Part shown: in pieces, positions 23,401-35,471 of the stretch | Layout: every line of letters starts with the position of its first letter | Numbering within the stretch: position 1 is the first letter of the stretch | NCBI GenBank assembly: GCA_030998015.1 | Contig: JARWMV010000247.1 | Coordinates: forward strand, 434,001 to 498,000 | Origin: Ceratorhiza oryzae-sativae | Lineage: Eukaryota; Basidiomycota; Agaricomycetes; Cantharellales; Ceratobasidiaceae | DNA: 64,000 nt | Reading direction: 5' to 3' | Position numbers and translations under genes: made by a program | The notes under the pieces: model-generated | What the model was told of the DNA's origin: nothing | The model's input: the letters and a program-made list of their open reading frames with translations, nothing else | Database searches by the model: none

Positions 23401-26400
23401 CTGGGCTACACTCGGTGACAATCTTCAACTCCTCTGTGCGCTCGTTGAATTTTGTCTCTAGCTCGACCCGTCGCTTGCCAAGTTGCGTGTGGAGATTTGC
23501 CCGTGCGAGGAGTTCTCTGCTCTGGAATGGCTTACAAATCACGTCATCTGCGCCAGACAGCAAGCCTATGGGGCCGCAAGACAGGTGAGAAAGGTATCAA
23601 AACTCTCGTAAGGTTGGCTTGCCTTCTATACGACCTTCAACGCCAGCCTGGGCAGTGACTAGAATTACGGGGATGAGACTGGTCTCGCTCGATGATCGAA
23701 GAGCAGCAATAAACTTGACGCCAAGGTGAGACAGGATTAAGGCTAGGCACGTGCGTTATATACCTGTAGGCCGTCCATTTCGGGCATCATCACATCTATC
23801 ATGGAAGTCTGGGTGAGTAATAATAAATGGGGGTGACAAGCGGAGGACTTACCACTCAGAATCAAGTTTGGGACCTCGGCCTTTGCGATCTCCAGGGCCT
23901 CAAGGCCGTTCTTTGCTGCAAGTACCTAGTGCACCATAACACATGACACGGAGCAGGTAGTTGAATCCACGGTAGTTCCAGATAGGGTTTCACAGTAACT
24001 TCAGTTAGGACGCCGACGTGGACCGGAACAATCAAAACTTACAGTGCAGAACCTACTGAATCTGCGGAATGAAGGTCATAATAAGCAGTTGAGGGATAGG
24101 CTGGCTAAAAATAGGAACACAATGTACGTACATCTGCCTCATATACGTTCTCATGTCACTTCAAATCCAGGCAACGTCAGAACACTGAATAGGCTCCGAC
24201 CCGCGTACTAACCTGTTATCATCAACTAAGGATACCGGTACATGCACAAGATGAGGATTAGGGTTCCGGGCAGGGTCAAGTTTTACCCACCAATCAAAAT
24301 TTTATCTGTTTTCGCAAAGTAAATTGCAGGATCGACGCGTGCGCCTTGGAGCGACGGCAGAGAATCGGGTCCGTCGCTGGGTGTTTGAGGTGTGCTATCG
24401 CTTTGATTCGCCCATTGTGTAACCTCTTCGACAAAGGTGCGTGCATAGCTCCAGTCTCGACCAAAGTATGAAGAAACATGTTCGACTTGCTCATCGTGCA
24501 CATGACTGTCAGGCAGGTGAGCTCTGCCCAGAGGGATTCGAACGGTGAACGTCGACCCATGGTCGCCATTCGGGGAATCATCAGCGGTCTTGGAAGTAAC
24601 ATGAAGACTCTAGATGCGAGTTAGTTCGAGGACGAGATAGGCGGCGACACCCGACACTTACACCCCATGAATACGAACAAGCTCCTGTGTTTGTCATGAG
24701 TGAGCATCGCCCATTCAGAGGAACGAATAGAACAAACCTTGGTGAGAGCAAGTCCTATTCCGGTACCCTCATGGCTCCGTGAGACGCTCTGTTCTCATGT
24801 CCGTCAGAACAATGCGTCCAGATCCCTATCGCCCCCGCATACTCACGGCCACTCGATGAAACCTTTCACATATCTTAGACCGATCCTGAACTGGGATCCC
24901 GACCTGTCCCAGATCGAGCCACGTCATTTATTGAGCTATCTCGTCCGTTTGGCTAGCTCACCGGTATCAGACACACGAAACACAGCGTATCCGTCAGTGT
25001 ACGTGATAGAAACTGTAATGTTTCCGGAGAGAGTATACTGCCAGAGGCGGGAAAGATTGAGCGGAAGATCACAGCAACGCACGGGAATGACAAGCTGACC
25101 TTGAACGCGTTCCCAACTCTGCGATCAGCACCAGCAAATGTGAGCATACATGTACAACTTCACACTTGTATACTCACAGATTAAATAAGATCTTCTCCCA
25201 CTACAAACAGAAGACTGTTCAGTATAAAGCCGCTGTGAATTAGATAACTACCCACAAGCTCCGGATCGACGTATGTCAACTGCTTTGACTCTGCGTCACA
25301 TTCGACTTTGAATACGATCCCACTCTTCTCAATTGTCGACCTGAATAACGCAGCCAGGTCCGCAGTTATTAAGCCGAGGTTCACAGGCCTGAAATGACCC
25401 TCGAGTCTCCCCGCCTCGACCCGACTAAAGTCCATCAGCGTCTGCAGGTGGATTCACAAGGACGACCTCAGCCATCTCCAAAACGTCAATGGACAGGCAA
25501 TGCAGCTTACGTCGACAAGTTTTCGCAGGCGATTGACGTTCCGCATGGCAAGTTTGAGCCGCTCTTGAGAGCGGGTACATGTCGTTTCAGCAAGCGCATC
25601 ATTGATTGGGCCTGCAATCAAGGTCAATGGCGTACGACTGCAGGTACACTTGTCACATGTTAGGTTCAAAAGTGAGCAGGTTACTCACAGCTCATGGATG
25701 CATTGGAGAAGAAATGCGTCTTGGCAGCGTCGAGTTGAGCAAGCTGCTCGGCCCTCATGTAATCAGCTTCACGAGAAGTGACACCCGCATACATTTGACC
25801 CAATGAGCTCCTATGTGTCACTTGGATCAGCATCCCCGTCTCGACCAAGGCCACGGAATGGCCCACCCCAAGACATCTATCCAACCCTCGTAATCACTAT
25901 CGTACGGCCGCCTCGAGTTTACACCCAGAATCAGCACGAGTTTGCACGTCCCCATGCCGTAGCCGACTTCGACCCCTCCCGAACCAGCGATGATCGGAAC
26001 CACCAAGGCTTGACGCGCATGCTCGCCCCATCCCCGCTTCTCCATCCCAGCCATGGATTGAGGAGGAAGATTGAGGAGCACAGGTTGACCGGTTGTGACT
26101 GCTTGCTTCACATATGGCGCCCATTGCATATCTGCTCCCGCCGTGTCCATGTCCGAGGTAAAGTCTGGCCCGTTTGCTAGTGTCGGTGCAGTATGCTCAT
26201 CTAGCCTAAGCTCGTTATCTGTCGAATCGAGCAGGCCGAGACCCCCGGCGGCCGATCCGACGAAGAAGCGTGGTGAGGGAGAATTCCTTTTGTTTGGAAT
26301 GCTGAACGTGATCGAATTCGGGGCAGTAGGGTGGTCCTCAGCAATGCCGAGCAAGCCACTACGTTGGGCGACGACGGTGAGTGTCCGTGGAGAGCTGTTT

Positions 26401-28289
26401 CCATCTGTGGTGCTTGAGATCGAGCTGTGATCCCTGGAACCCGCGACTATGATGGTTTGCTCGATATCAGCCTGCCGAACCCACTATGCCTGACGATTCC
26501 TACTCACGGTCCTGGGCTGACGGCTCCAATGAAACTGAATAAAACATGGCAAACGGGGCACTTTTATCACGTCAGCATTCAGAGCGGTTACCGAGCTGAC
26601 ACCAACTCAACTCGTGTGGATATTGTTCCAGGGTAGATAACACAGCTCGATAGTATTCTGCGCGTGTCGCCGAGCGCACTGGGGCAAGAATTAGCTAAGC
26701 GAGAACGAGAATTGGAGCGAGAACGCACCTGCTGACGAGCCTAATTCTCGTAAACAATCCATCCTTCGACTCGCAATCACTTTGGGTGTCACGTCGATGG
26801 AGGAGTTTAAAACACCAAGCACCTGTCCAGATTCGTCTGCACACTGCGATTTCATGTTAGCGGAAGACATCGAATTGAACCCGAGTAGAACGCACTGGCA
26901 CCCTACAAACATGGTCAAATTGTATGCGCGAATCGAAACCGGGTCACTTACCAGACCCAGGTATGGTAAGTCTCCATTGGTAATTTAGCGGATGTCAAGG
27001 CATCGAAGAAGAGCAAGTCTAGGCCATATTCAAGTTGATCCGTGGAGCACACCCTTGGAGATCAAAGTGCGTACCATCAACCTTGGACATTGCCTTGCCA
27101 GCCATAAGCGATTTCATCTGGGGACCCAATGTATCCCAGAGCTCAGCCCACTGAAACACAGATTGAGCAGAGTTCTAGGGGTTTAGTGGTGTACTTACTC
27201 CGATAGAAGCTCGCTGGCCGTACAGGTAGGGATGCTTTGGGGACCAAAATGTCAATGAAACGCCAGACTGATACAAAAGGTCCAGACCTTGTGGCCGATC
27301 ATCTGCATAACAAGCGTCAGCAACCGCGCAAAGACAGATCGAGAGCAGCCATACCTGAGAATACGCATCGTTGTACAACAGGACATACTCGGGTCCCCAC
27401 CAAACTGCAGTCTACGGGAAAACGTCACGTGTGGACGATCCAAGTGCCGTGTAAACTTACCGGGTGCGGGGACGTTTGCATGAAATTGACGTACGCGCGA
27501 AGCCGCTCCGACCAGGCCGAGCGCGGGCCAAGAGGAGTGTCCTCCCACGGATGTGTGTCTAGCAGGACCTGTGTCGAAGTCGAACGTGGGGCAGGCTCGG
27601 TGGCTCCAATTGTGCGAGCAATACGGCTGGACGACGAGCGGGCACTTATGGGCGAGCGAGATGGTTTGAGCACGGGCGTCATGTCTGGGGTGAGGAGCGA
27701 GCGATTGGTTTCGAGAGATAGCTGTGGGAGCGGGCCATTGAAGCTGCCACTTCGGACCCGCTTGGGGGGCACAGGTGAAGTGTCGGTGGTGGTGGACTCG
27801 GGCGCGGGTTGGATGGTGGATGTGATGACCAGAAGATCGCCGAGGCGCGACTTTATGAGCCGAAGCAACGCGTCGCCGCCTGCTGCACGCACACGCACCG
27901 TCACGGAAGCTGCGGCCACTGCCGGCTCGGCCTCGTCGTCTGTGTCGGCCCGTGCACGCTTGCGGCCAGCACTCGTGCGGGACTGCTCCTCGCCGGCGGC
28001 ACTCCAGAGCGCATAGTGCTCGCCATCGGCGGTGGTGGCGAGAGCATGGACAAAGCAGTCGGCGAGGGGTATTTCGGGGACGGCAAAGGCGGCGTGGAAG
28101 GCTCTGTTGGCCCATACGGGACGGAGGGTGGCGCTGGTGCGGACGACAAAGGCGGGGCACGGGTACGCGTCGAGCAGCACCGGATACGGGGCGGCCTGCT
28201 GGCAGAAACGGCGGCAGCGGCATGGGCGGCCGGGCCGACTGGCGTGGGGGATGGCGTGGTGGGAGCTGGACGACCATGTTAGCGGCCAT
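20415..28289 (-). CDS. dual hybrid histidine kinase (two kinase-receiver modules)
   Basis: A multi-intron gene of almost 8 kb, read from 28.29 kb downward. The N-terminal PAS-like part (YPVLLDAYPCPAFVV) is at 28.2-27.9 kb. A linker ends in DTHPWEDTPLGPRSAWSERL near 27.53 kb. A PAS-like region is at 27.4-26.7 kb (WWGPEYVLLYNDAYSQ; VLGVLNSSIDVTPKVIASRR). A GAF-like region is at 26.3-25.9 kb. HisKA 1 is at 25.75-25.4 kb (FFSNAS..ELRTPLTLIAGP) and ATPase 1 at 25.3-24.7 kb (HEGTGIGLALTK). Receiver 1 is at 24.3-23.45 kb (DVMMPEMDGLQ, CKPFQSRELLAR), followed by PAS 2 at 23.45-22.8 kb. HisKA 2 is at 22.65-22.4 kb (DVTSHELRQPVSAIL). ATPase 2 is at 22.2-21.4 kb (VADSGPGVHPDD, GGSGLGLFVSRQLTTLMGG). Receiver 2 is at 21.2-20.45 kb (MDLEMPVMDG) and ends PYKIDEILEQIALART. 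Two full modules match the dual histidine kinases of basidiomycetes (Cryptococcus Tco2 is one), which feed the HOG stress pathway. One base is missing at the first phospho-His codon. Not every exon boundary was fixed. Confidence 0.88.
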
Positions 28290-30874
28290 CGAGCCAGACG
28301 GGGAGATGGCGGGAAACACAACGCACCTCTGGCTGAAATCTGATCTGGGACGCGGTCGTTCAGCCGAGCGTCGAATTCGCGCGGCCAGTGAGACTCTGGG
28401 ATGCAATGTTGCGCCCTGTCGTTGTTGGCAGACGTGGTTCTCTGCCGCTCATATTTTATTTATCCTCGATGCGTCGATCTCGTTGGCAGCAAGAGTCCCG
28501 CCCGAGCGTTGGGCCCCACCCTGACATGCCAGCTCTAAATCACGGTGCCTGGGTCGTGCCCGGTCCGTCGCCTCATCGCCGGCGCTTCCCGTCCTTCTGC
28601 TCTCACGTCAAGACACCGCGCGCGCCCACCGCCGACACTTGGTGGAGATGCCTGTCCGATACCAGCCCCTGTCTGTCTGCCCGGCCTTTGCACCGTCCCA
28701 CATACCCACGCCTCCCCACCGTCCTTGCGAAACCACTCGGCCCCCCGCACTGGACGCGCATATAGCATCCCAACGCCAGACAGCGTACAATCATCCCGCC
28801 GTCCGACTCTGGCAAGACAGCATCGGTGCATGCTGGCAAAGCCTATACCGCCTTTGACTCTAGTTGCCGGCACAACTCAAATGGCATACATACCGACCAT
28901 TTTCACATCCGAACCCGCTTGGATCACCACAAAGAGTCATCGCGCGCGTGCTTTACCGCAAAGCAGGGGCCATGCTGCACGCCAATCAGTCTCGACTGCG
29001 GCTTTGTCGCTCTGCCCGTAATACGAGCAACGACACTATAGGAAACGACAAAAAATATCCAAACTGTTATAATTCATCTACTGCCTATACAAATCGGCAA
29101 GTGGTCCAGACCCGGTCAGCCTGTCCGCCGATTCCTAGCTAGCAGCTTCCCCGCATTCTGATGACATCCCTTCCGCCGATGCCCCCCGGAGTGTCCTCAG
29201 GGGCATGCCGGAAACCACGCACCGCCAGACAGGAGTCCACCGGGACAACAGTTCTCACACCCACCTACGCGTAGACAGGCGCATGCCAATAAAACGTTGT
29301 TCAGCCTATATGCTCGGATACATCCTACATCGGTTTCGTTCTCCATCCCCCCAGGCGTCGGGGGCTCACAAGCTGGGATCTGGTTGTGAAACTGATCTCG
29401 CTCAGCAGAAGCTAGGCCCAATATCGTTGGTTTGTCCACTCGATCCAGGTCACGGATTTCTATTATTGGGAGACAAAACTCACATTTTCCAACCCCACGG
29501 AGCGCCGCGCCCGATCCAGAGAAGCCAAATCGGTACGCGATCATTTTGCGGTGGTTCGTCGGGTTAGCGTGAGGGATTTGTTTGGAACCGATTGACGTCC
29601 CTGGCATATTCGTTTATTTGAGTTCAGTCTATATGCAAAGCCACGAGCCAAACTGTCAAGATCGTGTAGATCACTTCCAGCCGATTTTTTTAGTCCAGTT
29701 TCGAAGAAATCGATAGGTACTGCTTTGTCCCGAAAAAGCGTAGCCAAGGTCTTAGTCGCCCCATCATAAATGCTTGTCCTACTTGGCGAATCTCGCGAGC
29801 TTTGGAGTACAGCCCTCAGCACAAGATACATGGACGGTTGCAATAGCGCAGAGTGTGTTTGCCTCGTTTTACAGAAATAAATATTGGCACAGAATAGACA
29901 CAAAGTCGCCCGAAAGAATTTGGAGTTGTTCGTTCCCCCGTATTTACCCCCTCGTGATCCCCGATCATTGCCAACTTTTCGCCCAAACCGAAGAAGTTGA
30001 GTGGGGCATGAAAGGTAACTGTAAACATTCGACTCACGCTCAATGAACCCGTGAACCAAGATTGTCGTGAGGAGTAGCTTGAAGCTCCAAACCCCCGCTA
30101 TACAGGTACGAATCTCAAAGATTCCCTCGAGTCCTTTTAGCACGAGTCCGCAGAAATAACTCGTGAACCCACCCGCTCCTACATGTGGCTACAGCCACCT
30201 CCACCCGTGTTCGGCCGATAGTTATGTAAGCCTGCACCAGACCGGTCTGCTTCGAGACGCCATCTTGTCCGCATGGTCGTATATCGGCAAAGACGTTCGT
30301 CTAGTTATCTTGGGTGTTCGTCATAGGATGAGGTCTTATCGAGTCCTCCAAGCGGAATCCGAAATGGCCATGAGGTTGCTGGCTTGGCAAACCCAGTATC
30401 CAAAGCTGTCTACCGAATTCATTCATTCATTAGCCATATATTTAGAGCAGACCGGAGCTTGCGGTAAGTCCAAGTGACCAGCGCTGCCCTTGTGGATAGG
30501 CATAGCCGATATATTCCTATATCTGCAGCCTCAAGTGATTACCTAATTTGCAGGCATTCAAAGCCAAGCCGACAAAGGCACGACGCCACATGCGCCAGTT
30601 GCGTTCTCAGAGTGTCTCCAAAGTGGAAGAATAGCGTAAATCGAATCACAAGCCCACAACTCCAACGGACTCGTCAATCTTTGGTGCAAGCACACCACAT
30701 GCTTGTCCAACGGTTCTTCATGGGGCTTTTGCATACCACAGGCCTTCTCTATCTCGTCAGAGTAGCATGCATACATGGCCGAGGTGCTGATATGCCAAGA
30801 ATATGAAGTATAAGTATTGGGCTCAATGAGCGAATAGTCTACCAGCACCTGTCCGCCCCCGACTCATAACAACG
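28290..30874. other. intergenic 2.6 kb; weak coding-like stretches only
   Basis: The part next to 28.3 kb is likely the kinase promoter. From 29.2 to 30.5 kb there are protein-like but unassigned frames: on the minus strand around 29.60-29.85 kb (for example YDGATKTLATLFRDK, VPIDFFETGLKK) and on the plus strand at 30163-30477 (for example ESEMAMRLLAWQTQYPKLS). I cannot join them into a gene or name a family; they may be remains of a decayed gene. Confidence 0.35.
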
Positions 30875-32292
30875 ATGCTCGTTGCCATCGCGGTTCTTCT
30901 TTCTTCGGCCGTACTGGCATCGGCCGATCGCTCCTTGTCGCTCAAAGTGGCGGCTCCTGCTGCCATTACAGATGTTGATAACCTCAAGGTCCTTGCGACG
31001 GTATCCAACACTGGCACCGAGGCCCTTCGCCTTTTGCGCGACCCACGCTCCCCGTTGTCTCAGTACCCAACAGAGACTTTTGGGATCGTCAACTCAAAGG
31101 GCAATCGTGCTTCTTTCAACGGCATTGCAGTCCGCTACAGCCCCGAAGCGGTTGCTAAGGCCGGTCGCGCTGAGAGCTTCCTCGAGTTGAAGCCCGGCGA
31201 GTCGGTTACGTTGAGCACGATTGTGAGTTGTACATGTTGAGAACGATGATCAATTTTGATTTATTTACAATAAAAACCTAGTGGCTGGTGTTTACAACCT
31301 TACTTCTACTGGAGTTGGCGCATACACTCTCGATGCGGCCAACTTGTTCCGCGTTGTTGGTACCAATGGTACCTTGAGCGATATCTACGCCGACCTCGAG
31401 CCAGCCAGGTTGACATCAAGGTGAGCGCAAAGCATTCAGTCCGTTAAAACTCTGCTCAGATCACGGGCTATAGGGAAAGCTAGTCTCTTTGAAGAACGCT
31501 GTCATGCCCGAGGCCAAAGCTTTGAGCAAGAGGGCCTCATACAGTGGGTGCAGCTCTACTCAACAATCCCAAACGGCTAGTGCCATCAGCTCTGGCCAGA
31601 GCTATGCCAGCAGCTCTTACAGCCACTTGACATCCAACCCCTCGGGATCGACACGCTATACTCGCTGGTTCGGTACATTTACTACCAGCCGCTACAATCT
31701 TGTCCTCAATAGCTTCTCCGTAAGCGTGTGTAAGAGCTGCTGTAATGTGGTATTGATGGAGACTTAATACAGCGCCTGCGTACCTACCCGAACGGATGGA
31801 CCTACAACTGCAATACCTGGTATGTTTTATCCGCTGGGATGTGCATTCTCATTCAAACAGTTGTGCAGCTCTGACCCCGATACCTATGCGTACGTGTACC
31901 CATCCCGCTACGGAACGGTTTATCTCTGTGGGTACTTTTGGAGAGTGAGTATCATCTAACTGTTTTTGGACAAACAGTTTCTGAACTCACTTTAGGCTCC
32001 CGCTACTGGTGCTGGTTCACGAGCGGACACGATCATCCATGAGGGTACCCACTTCACCCAGGTCCTTGGGTAAGCTACTCCCCAGACAGTCCTCCAAATG
32101 AGTACTGATCACCAAGTATGAATACAGAACCGACGACTACGCTTATGGCCAGTCTTCCTGCCTGTCATTGGCCCGCTCCAACCCCACCAACGCTGTTTAC
32201 AACGCGGAGTAAGCTTTAACCTCGTCTCGAGTCTAACTTGTTCTGACACGGGATTGATCAGCAACCATGCTTTCTTCTCCGTTAATGCCTAA
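30875..32292 (+). CDS. peptidyl-Lys metalloendopeptidase (M35, deuterolysin clan)
   Basis: Eight exons: 30875-31222, 31282-31420, 31474-31719, 31773-31819, 31869-31944, 31996-32069, 32128-32208, 32262-32292. The start gives the signal peptide MLVAIAVLLSSAVLASA. An N-terminal propeptide-like domain follows (LSLKVAAPAAITDVDNLKV to GVYNLTSTGVGAYTLDAANL). The mature catalytic domain begins near ASYSGCSSTQQSQ and carries RWFGTF, FSRLRTYPNGWTYNC, DPDTYAYVYPSRYGTVYLCG, the zinc motif HEGTHF and the aspzincin TDDYAYG, and ends NADNHAFFSVNA. It is secreted and cuts before Lys. The exon 1/2 junction is one base off (31222), and exon 2 needs one more base near 31405 (a CC where CCC would fit). Otherwise all phases match. 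Confidence 0.88.
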
Positions 32293-34701
32293 CTCCGGGT
32301 ACCTCAAAAGCGCACTGTGCCTCTACAATGTGGTTGATGTGAATAAGAGTCTGGAATCAATGTTGTCTGCTCGTCTAACCATCTTGAGCAACTCAACGAG
32401 GGCGAAGAGTGTGCCTTGAGCATGGTATTTCCGAGCTTCGAAGAATTAAAAGCAAGTTGGATAACAGGCTGATTGATCTTCCATCGCTCAACGCTTGGCT
32501 TTTCTTGTATGCGGCTTACCGGGGAGCAATTCAGTCGTGGCGCACTTGCGGGTTGAATGAAAACTGAGAGCCAATACCGCCATGCGACCGTTCGCGTGGG
32601 TGATGGAAGTCGAACCAGAACTGCAGCGTCCTTGATAACATCAAAGACTTGCTAGTCGGTCTAGCGGACAGCAGTATGAATTATCCAGATCCCGCTGAAG
32701 CCCAAAGAGTGGTAACTAGTGGCGTGCTAGCCCAGCTACAATAGTGATAGTTCTTCTAGCCGTGTTATCCCACCGGGATGCCGCGATCCCCTTGACATCG
32801 CCGCCGTCACAACAAAGGTTTTGAGTAAAACCACCAATTAATTGAAGTCCGCGAATCCATCATAGATCCAGACTTCCGGCAATGATCTACTACGGAATAA
32901 GCTCGGATTTGGCGCCAGCTTTGGATTGGCTATAGATGATATACGGAGATATGTTTTTCAAGAACAGTGAATGGTTCGAGAAGTGAGCCAATCTCACTAA
33001 TTCTGGATTTTTCCTGATGCAACTCGACCAAAGTTTCGTCTGGGGTCAAATATGGATGGAATCACACATAGGTATTCTAGCTACCACCCAGTTGAGGTTT
33101 GGGTCTTTTAAGCGTAGGCTGCGAAGCATGTGGGATGGGCAAGTGAGTGGGGCCTGTTTCTCGTCAGATTCGCCTCACATCGTACGTGTTTGGCTGTGCG
33201 GCGTTCAACCAATACTACTCGGGAGCAGACATGTGTCTAGCCATGTTTGGTGAATTGCCGCGGCAACGCGGTGATCTCTCAAGCGGGCTCGGCTTTAGAG
33301 GATCCTGGAGTTACTTGCCATGTGGCGCGCCGGAGAATGGTATCAGAGGGTGAAGTGTTGATTTGAGCTTCTGTCACAGAGATTAGACCAACAATTATTT
33401 TTTTTAATCAGCGTAGCCGTAAGCATCCTTAGCTTTTGTGGTGCTCCATCAAATTTGACGAACTTCGGGTGTATGCACTTGCCTTCCTGTTTCCTCAGCC
33501 ATATTGGAGATGGAATTTCTTTCTGGTCCACGGAACCGAAGCCTCCTTCTAGATGTTGGCATTTATTCTAGAATTCCTTACAACAATGCAGCTAATCTGA
33601 CAAGTATGATTGGGCTGGGGGGAGTTGGTCAGCCTTTGCACGAGGGTGTCATGTATAACCTGCTGCCAACAACGTACCTCTTCACCCGCCCTACTTGATC
33701 ATCCGTTGTGCAGAAACGTAAATAATACGTATTCACGATACTCTAGGCTCAACCTCTTGACGCTGAACTATAGTGACGAGCCCGCGATCTCCCTTAATAA
33801 ATAGTGACATGGCGTATCGTATGGGTTTGGCCAAAGTGCTGCCCCGCTAGATACAAGACGCTATTGCTTAGTATTGTCGATATGGCCGAAATAGGCAACA
33901 GAAATGGTTAGTCATACATTGATACCACGAAGGTGCATATGATGTCAATAGATAATCAAGTACAACTGACCTTTCGGCCAGTGCTTATCAAGAACCCCGT
34001 CTCCGAACGAGATAGGCGCGGGAAAGTAAGGCCTATCACACGGCTCGGCGTACAGCCGCATGAATGGTTTATACTGAACCGCCTAGGGCCTTTCGGCCTC
34101 AGCCGCATTAAATATTGACTCGACCTCATGCTCGTTATGTTCAGAGCCCTGGTAAAAATAGATATGGTATGTCCGAGTGCTGAACGTAGCCTGTGGGGGC
34201 GCTGGCGCACTGAACCATGACCCCCCACTAGACCACTCGCTGACAAATCGACCAAGTCTCGCGTCTGCATCATGTTTTTCGTCCCAAGGCTTGTGTATTT
34301 CGCCCAGGTCTCAAGTCTCTCTTGACATACTTGTGCCCAGAATGACCCGTATGCGACGTAATAGCAGCGTCAGTCAACAAGCCATAGCTGCGGCCAACAG
34401 CTAACAGCCTGGGAGTGATCCGCCGCAGCCTCCGGACTCAATTGGGCAGCTCGTCTTGCGTCATGAGCTGGCGGTGTTTTCAGGTCACCTGCTCGAGCCC
34501 CTGCATATATAAACACATCATCCCCGCCCCGAAGACGGTCTTCCACCACGAATCCTTTTAGAGTCTTCTGACCGAGGCGAAGCTATATAAACGCTAGACG
34601 TGCAACTGTCTGTCGACGTCTGCCCTGTTTGACATTACTTGAGACCTCCACCCCCCCGAATCGACCCGGTCTTCCTACCTCTTCGTCCGCCACACTTCGC
34701 T
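32293..34701. other. intergenic 2.4 kb with a coding-like stretch near 33.15-33.7 kb
   Basis: No gene that I can name. Between 33147 and 33353 on the plus strand one frame reads well as protein (RLTSYVFGCAAFNQYYSGAD, then FGELPRQRGDLSSGLGFRG). Another lies at 33504-33698 (LLLDVGIYSRIPYNN, IGLGGVGQPLHEGVMYNLLP). No flanking exons with correct phase or start were found. The remainder looks non-coding. Confidence 0.4.
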
Positions 34702-35003
34702 ATGGGCTGTCTCCCCTCTCGCCACGAAATCCACGACTTCCAAGAGAGACGGCGCGAGTCGATTCGCGAAAGACGGCTCAGCCGAAGGTACTCTGATAAA
34801 GACCAGTACAGAGATCACTACCTGGCCCCTCCTATGAGGCGTAAGCACATCGTCTTCACCCACTATCAGGTAATTGGTTACTAACGCAAGTTCTACTAAT
34901 AGGCGATGAGCCCAATTCCGGAGCAAGTTCACCAGGCGGGCTGTGGGTCGAGGACGATACGTATATTCCCAGGGTCAATCCTACGCTGCCAAGGTTAAGA
35001 TGA
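34702..35003 (+). CDS. small MGC protein, 79 residues, likely lipid-anchored
   Basis: Exon 34702-34840 joins in phase (C|GC, Arg) across an intron at 34841-34902 to 34903-35003, giving 79 residues. The protein starts MGCLPSRHEIHDFQERRRES, is strongly basic and charged in the middle, and ends with an acidic stretch (LWVEDDTYIPRVNPTLPRLR). Gly2 and Cys3 right after Met form a classic context for myristoylation plus palmitoylation, which would put it on a membrane. The function is unknown. The alternative reading through the first part of the intron ends in a less protein-like tail, so I prefer the spliced form. Confidence 0.6.
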
Positions 35004-35471
35004 GCGCATCCAAGAGACGCTTTCTTGGACCTAGGCTATATGATATCATTCAAGGCGCGAAACAAACGCTTCTGCTCTTCTTTATGCTTTGAACATTGTA
35101 CCGTTTTATGCTGTATTCTTTTTATTGGATCTGGTCTGTATAACATTTGGGATTGGGACAAAAATTCAACTCTTTTGACTTGTATTAATTGCCGTCTTAC
35201 AACACCATTCCCAACCGACCACGTCCGGCGTTGTAGACGGTTGCTTGGAAATCGAGTCACTGGGTCATGAATAGCAGCACAACCAACGTTCATGTCGTTG
35301 CGATTGGATCGTAGAAGAAAAAGAATGTAATAAACACGAAATAGGAGAGACACAATATACCGTATTCGGGACTCGTAAGGAAGCAAGAGTCGAGTTAGTA
35401 TACACATAGATAATTGGGTTGGTGAAAAAAGTACGGTCGTGCATAGTTTAATTCGAGTCCCGCTCTGTAGT

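Noticed and set aside
27237..28343. Plus-strand frames over the kinase N-terminus
   Set aside because: Shadow frames of GC-rich coding sequence on the minus strand.
30163..30477. Plus-strand frame of 104 residues
   Set aside because: Protein-like in parts, but no family, no partner exons and no clear start context; kept only as a remark in the intergenic entry.
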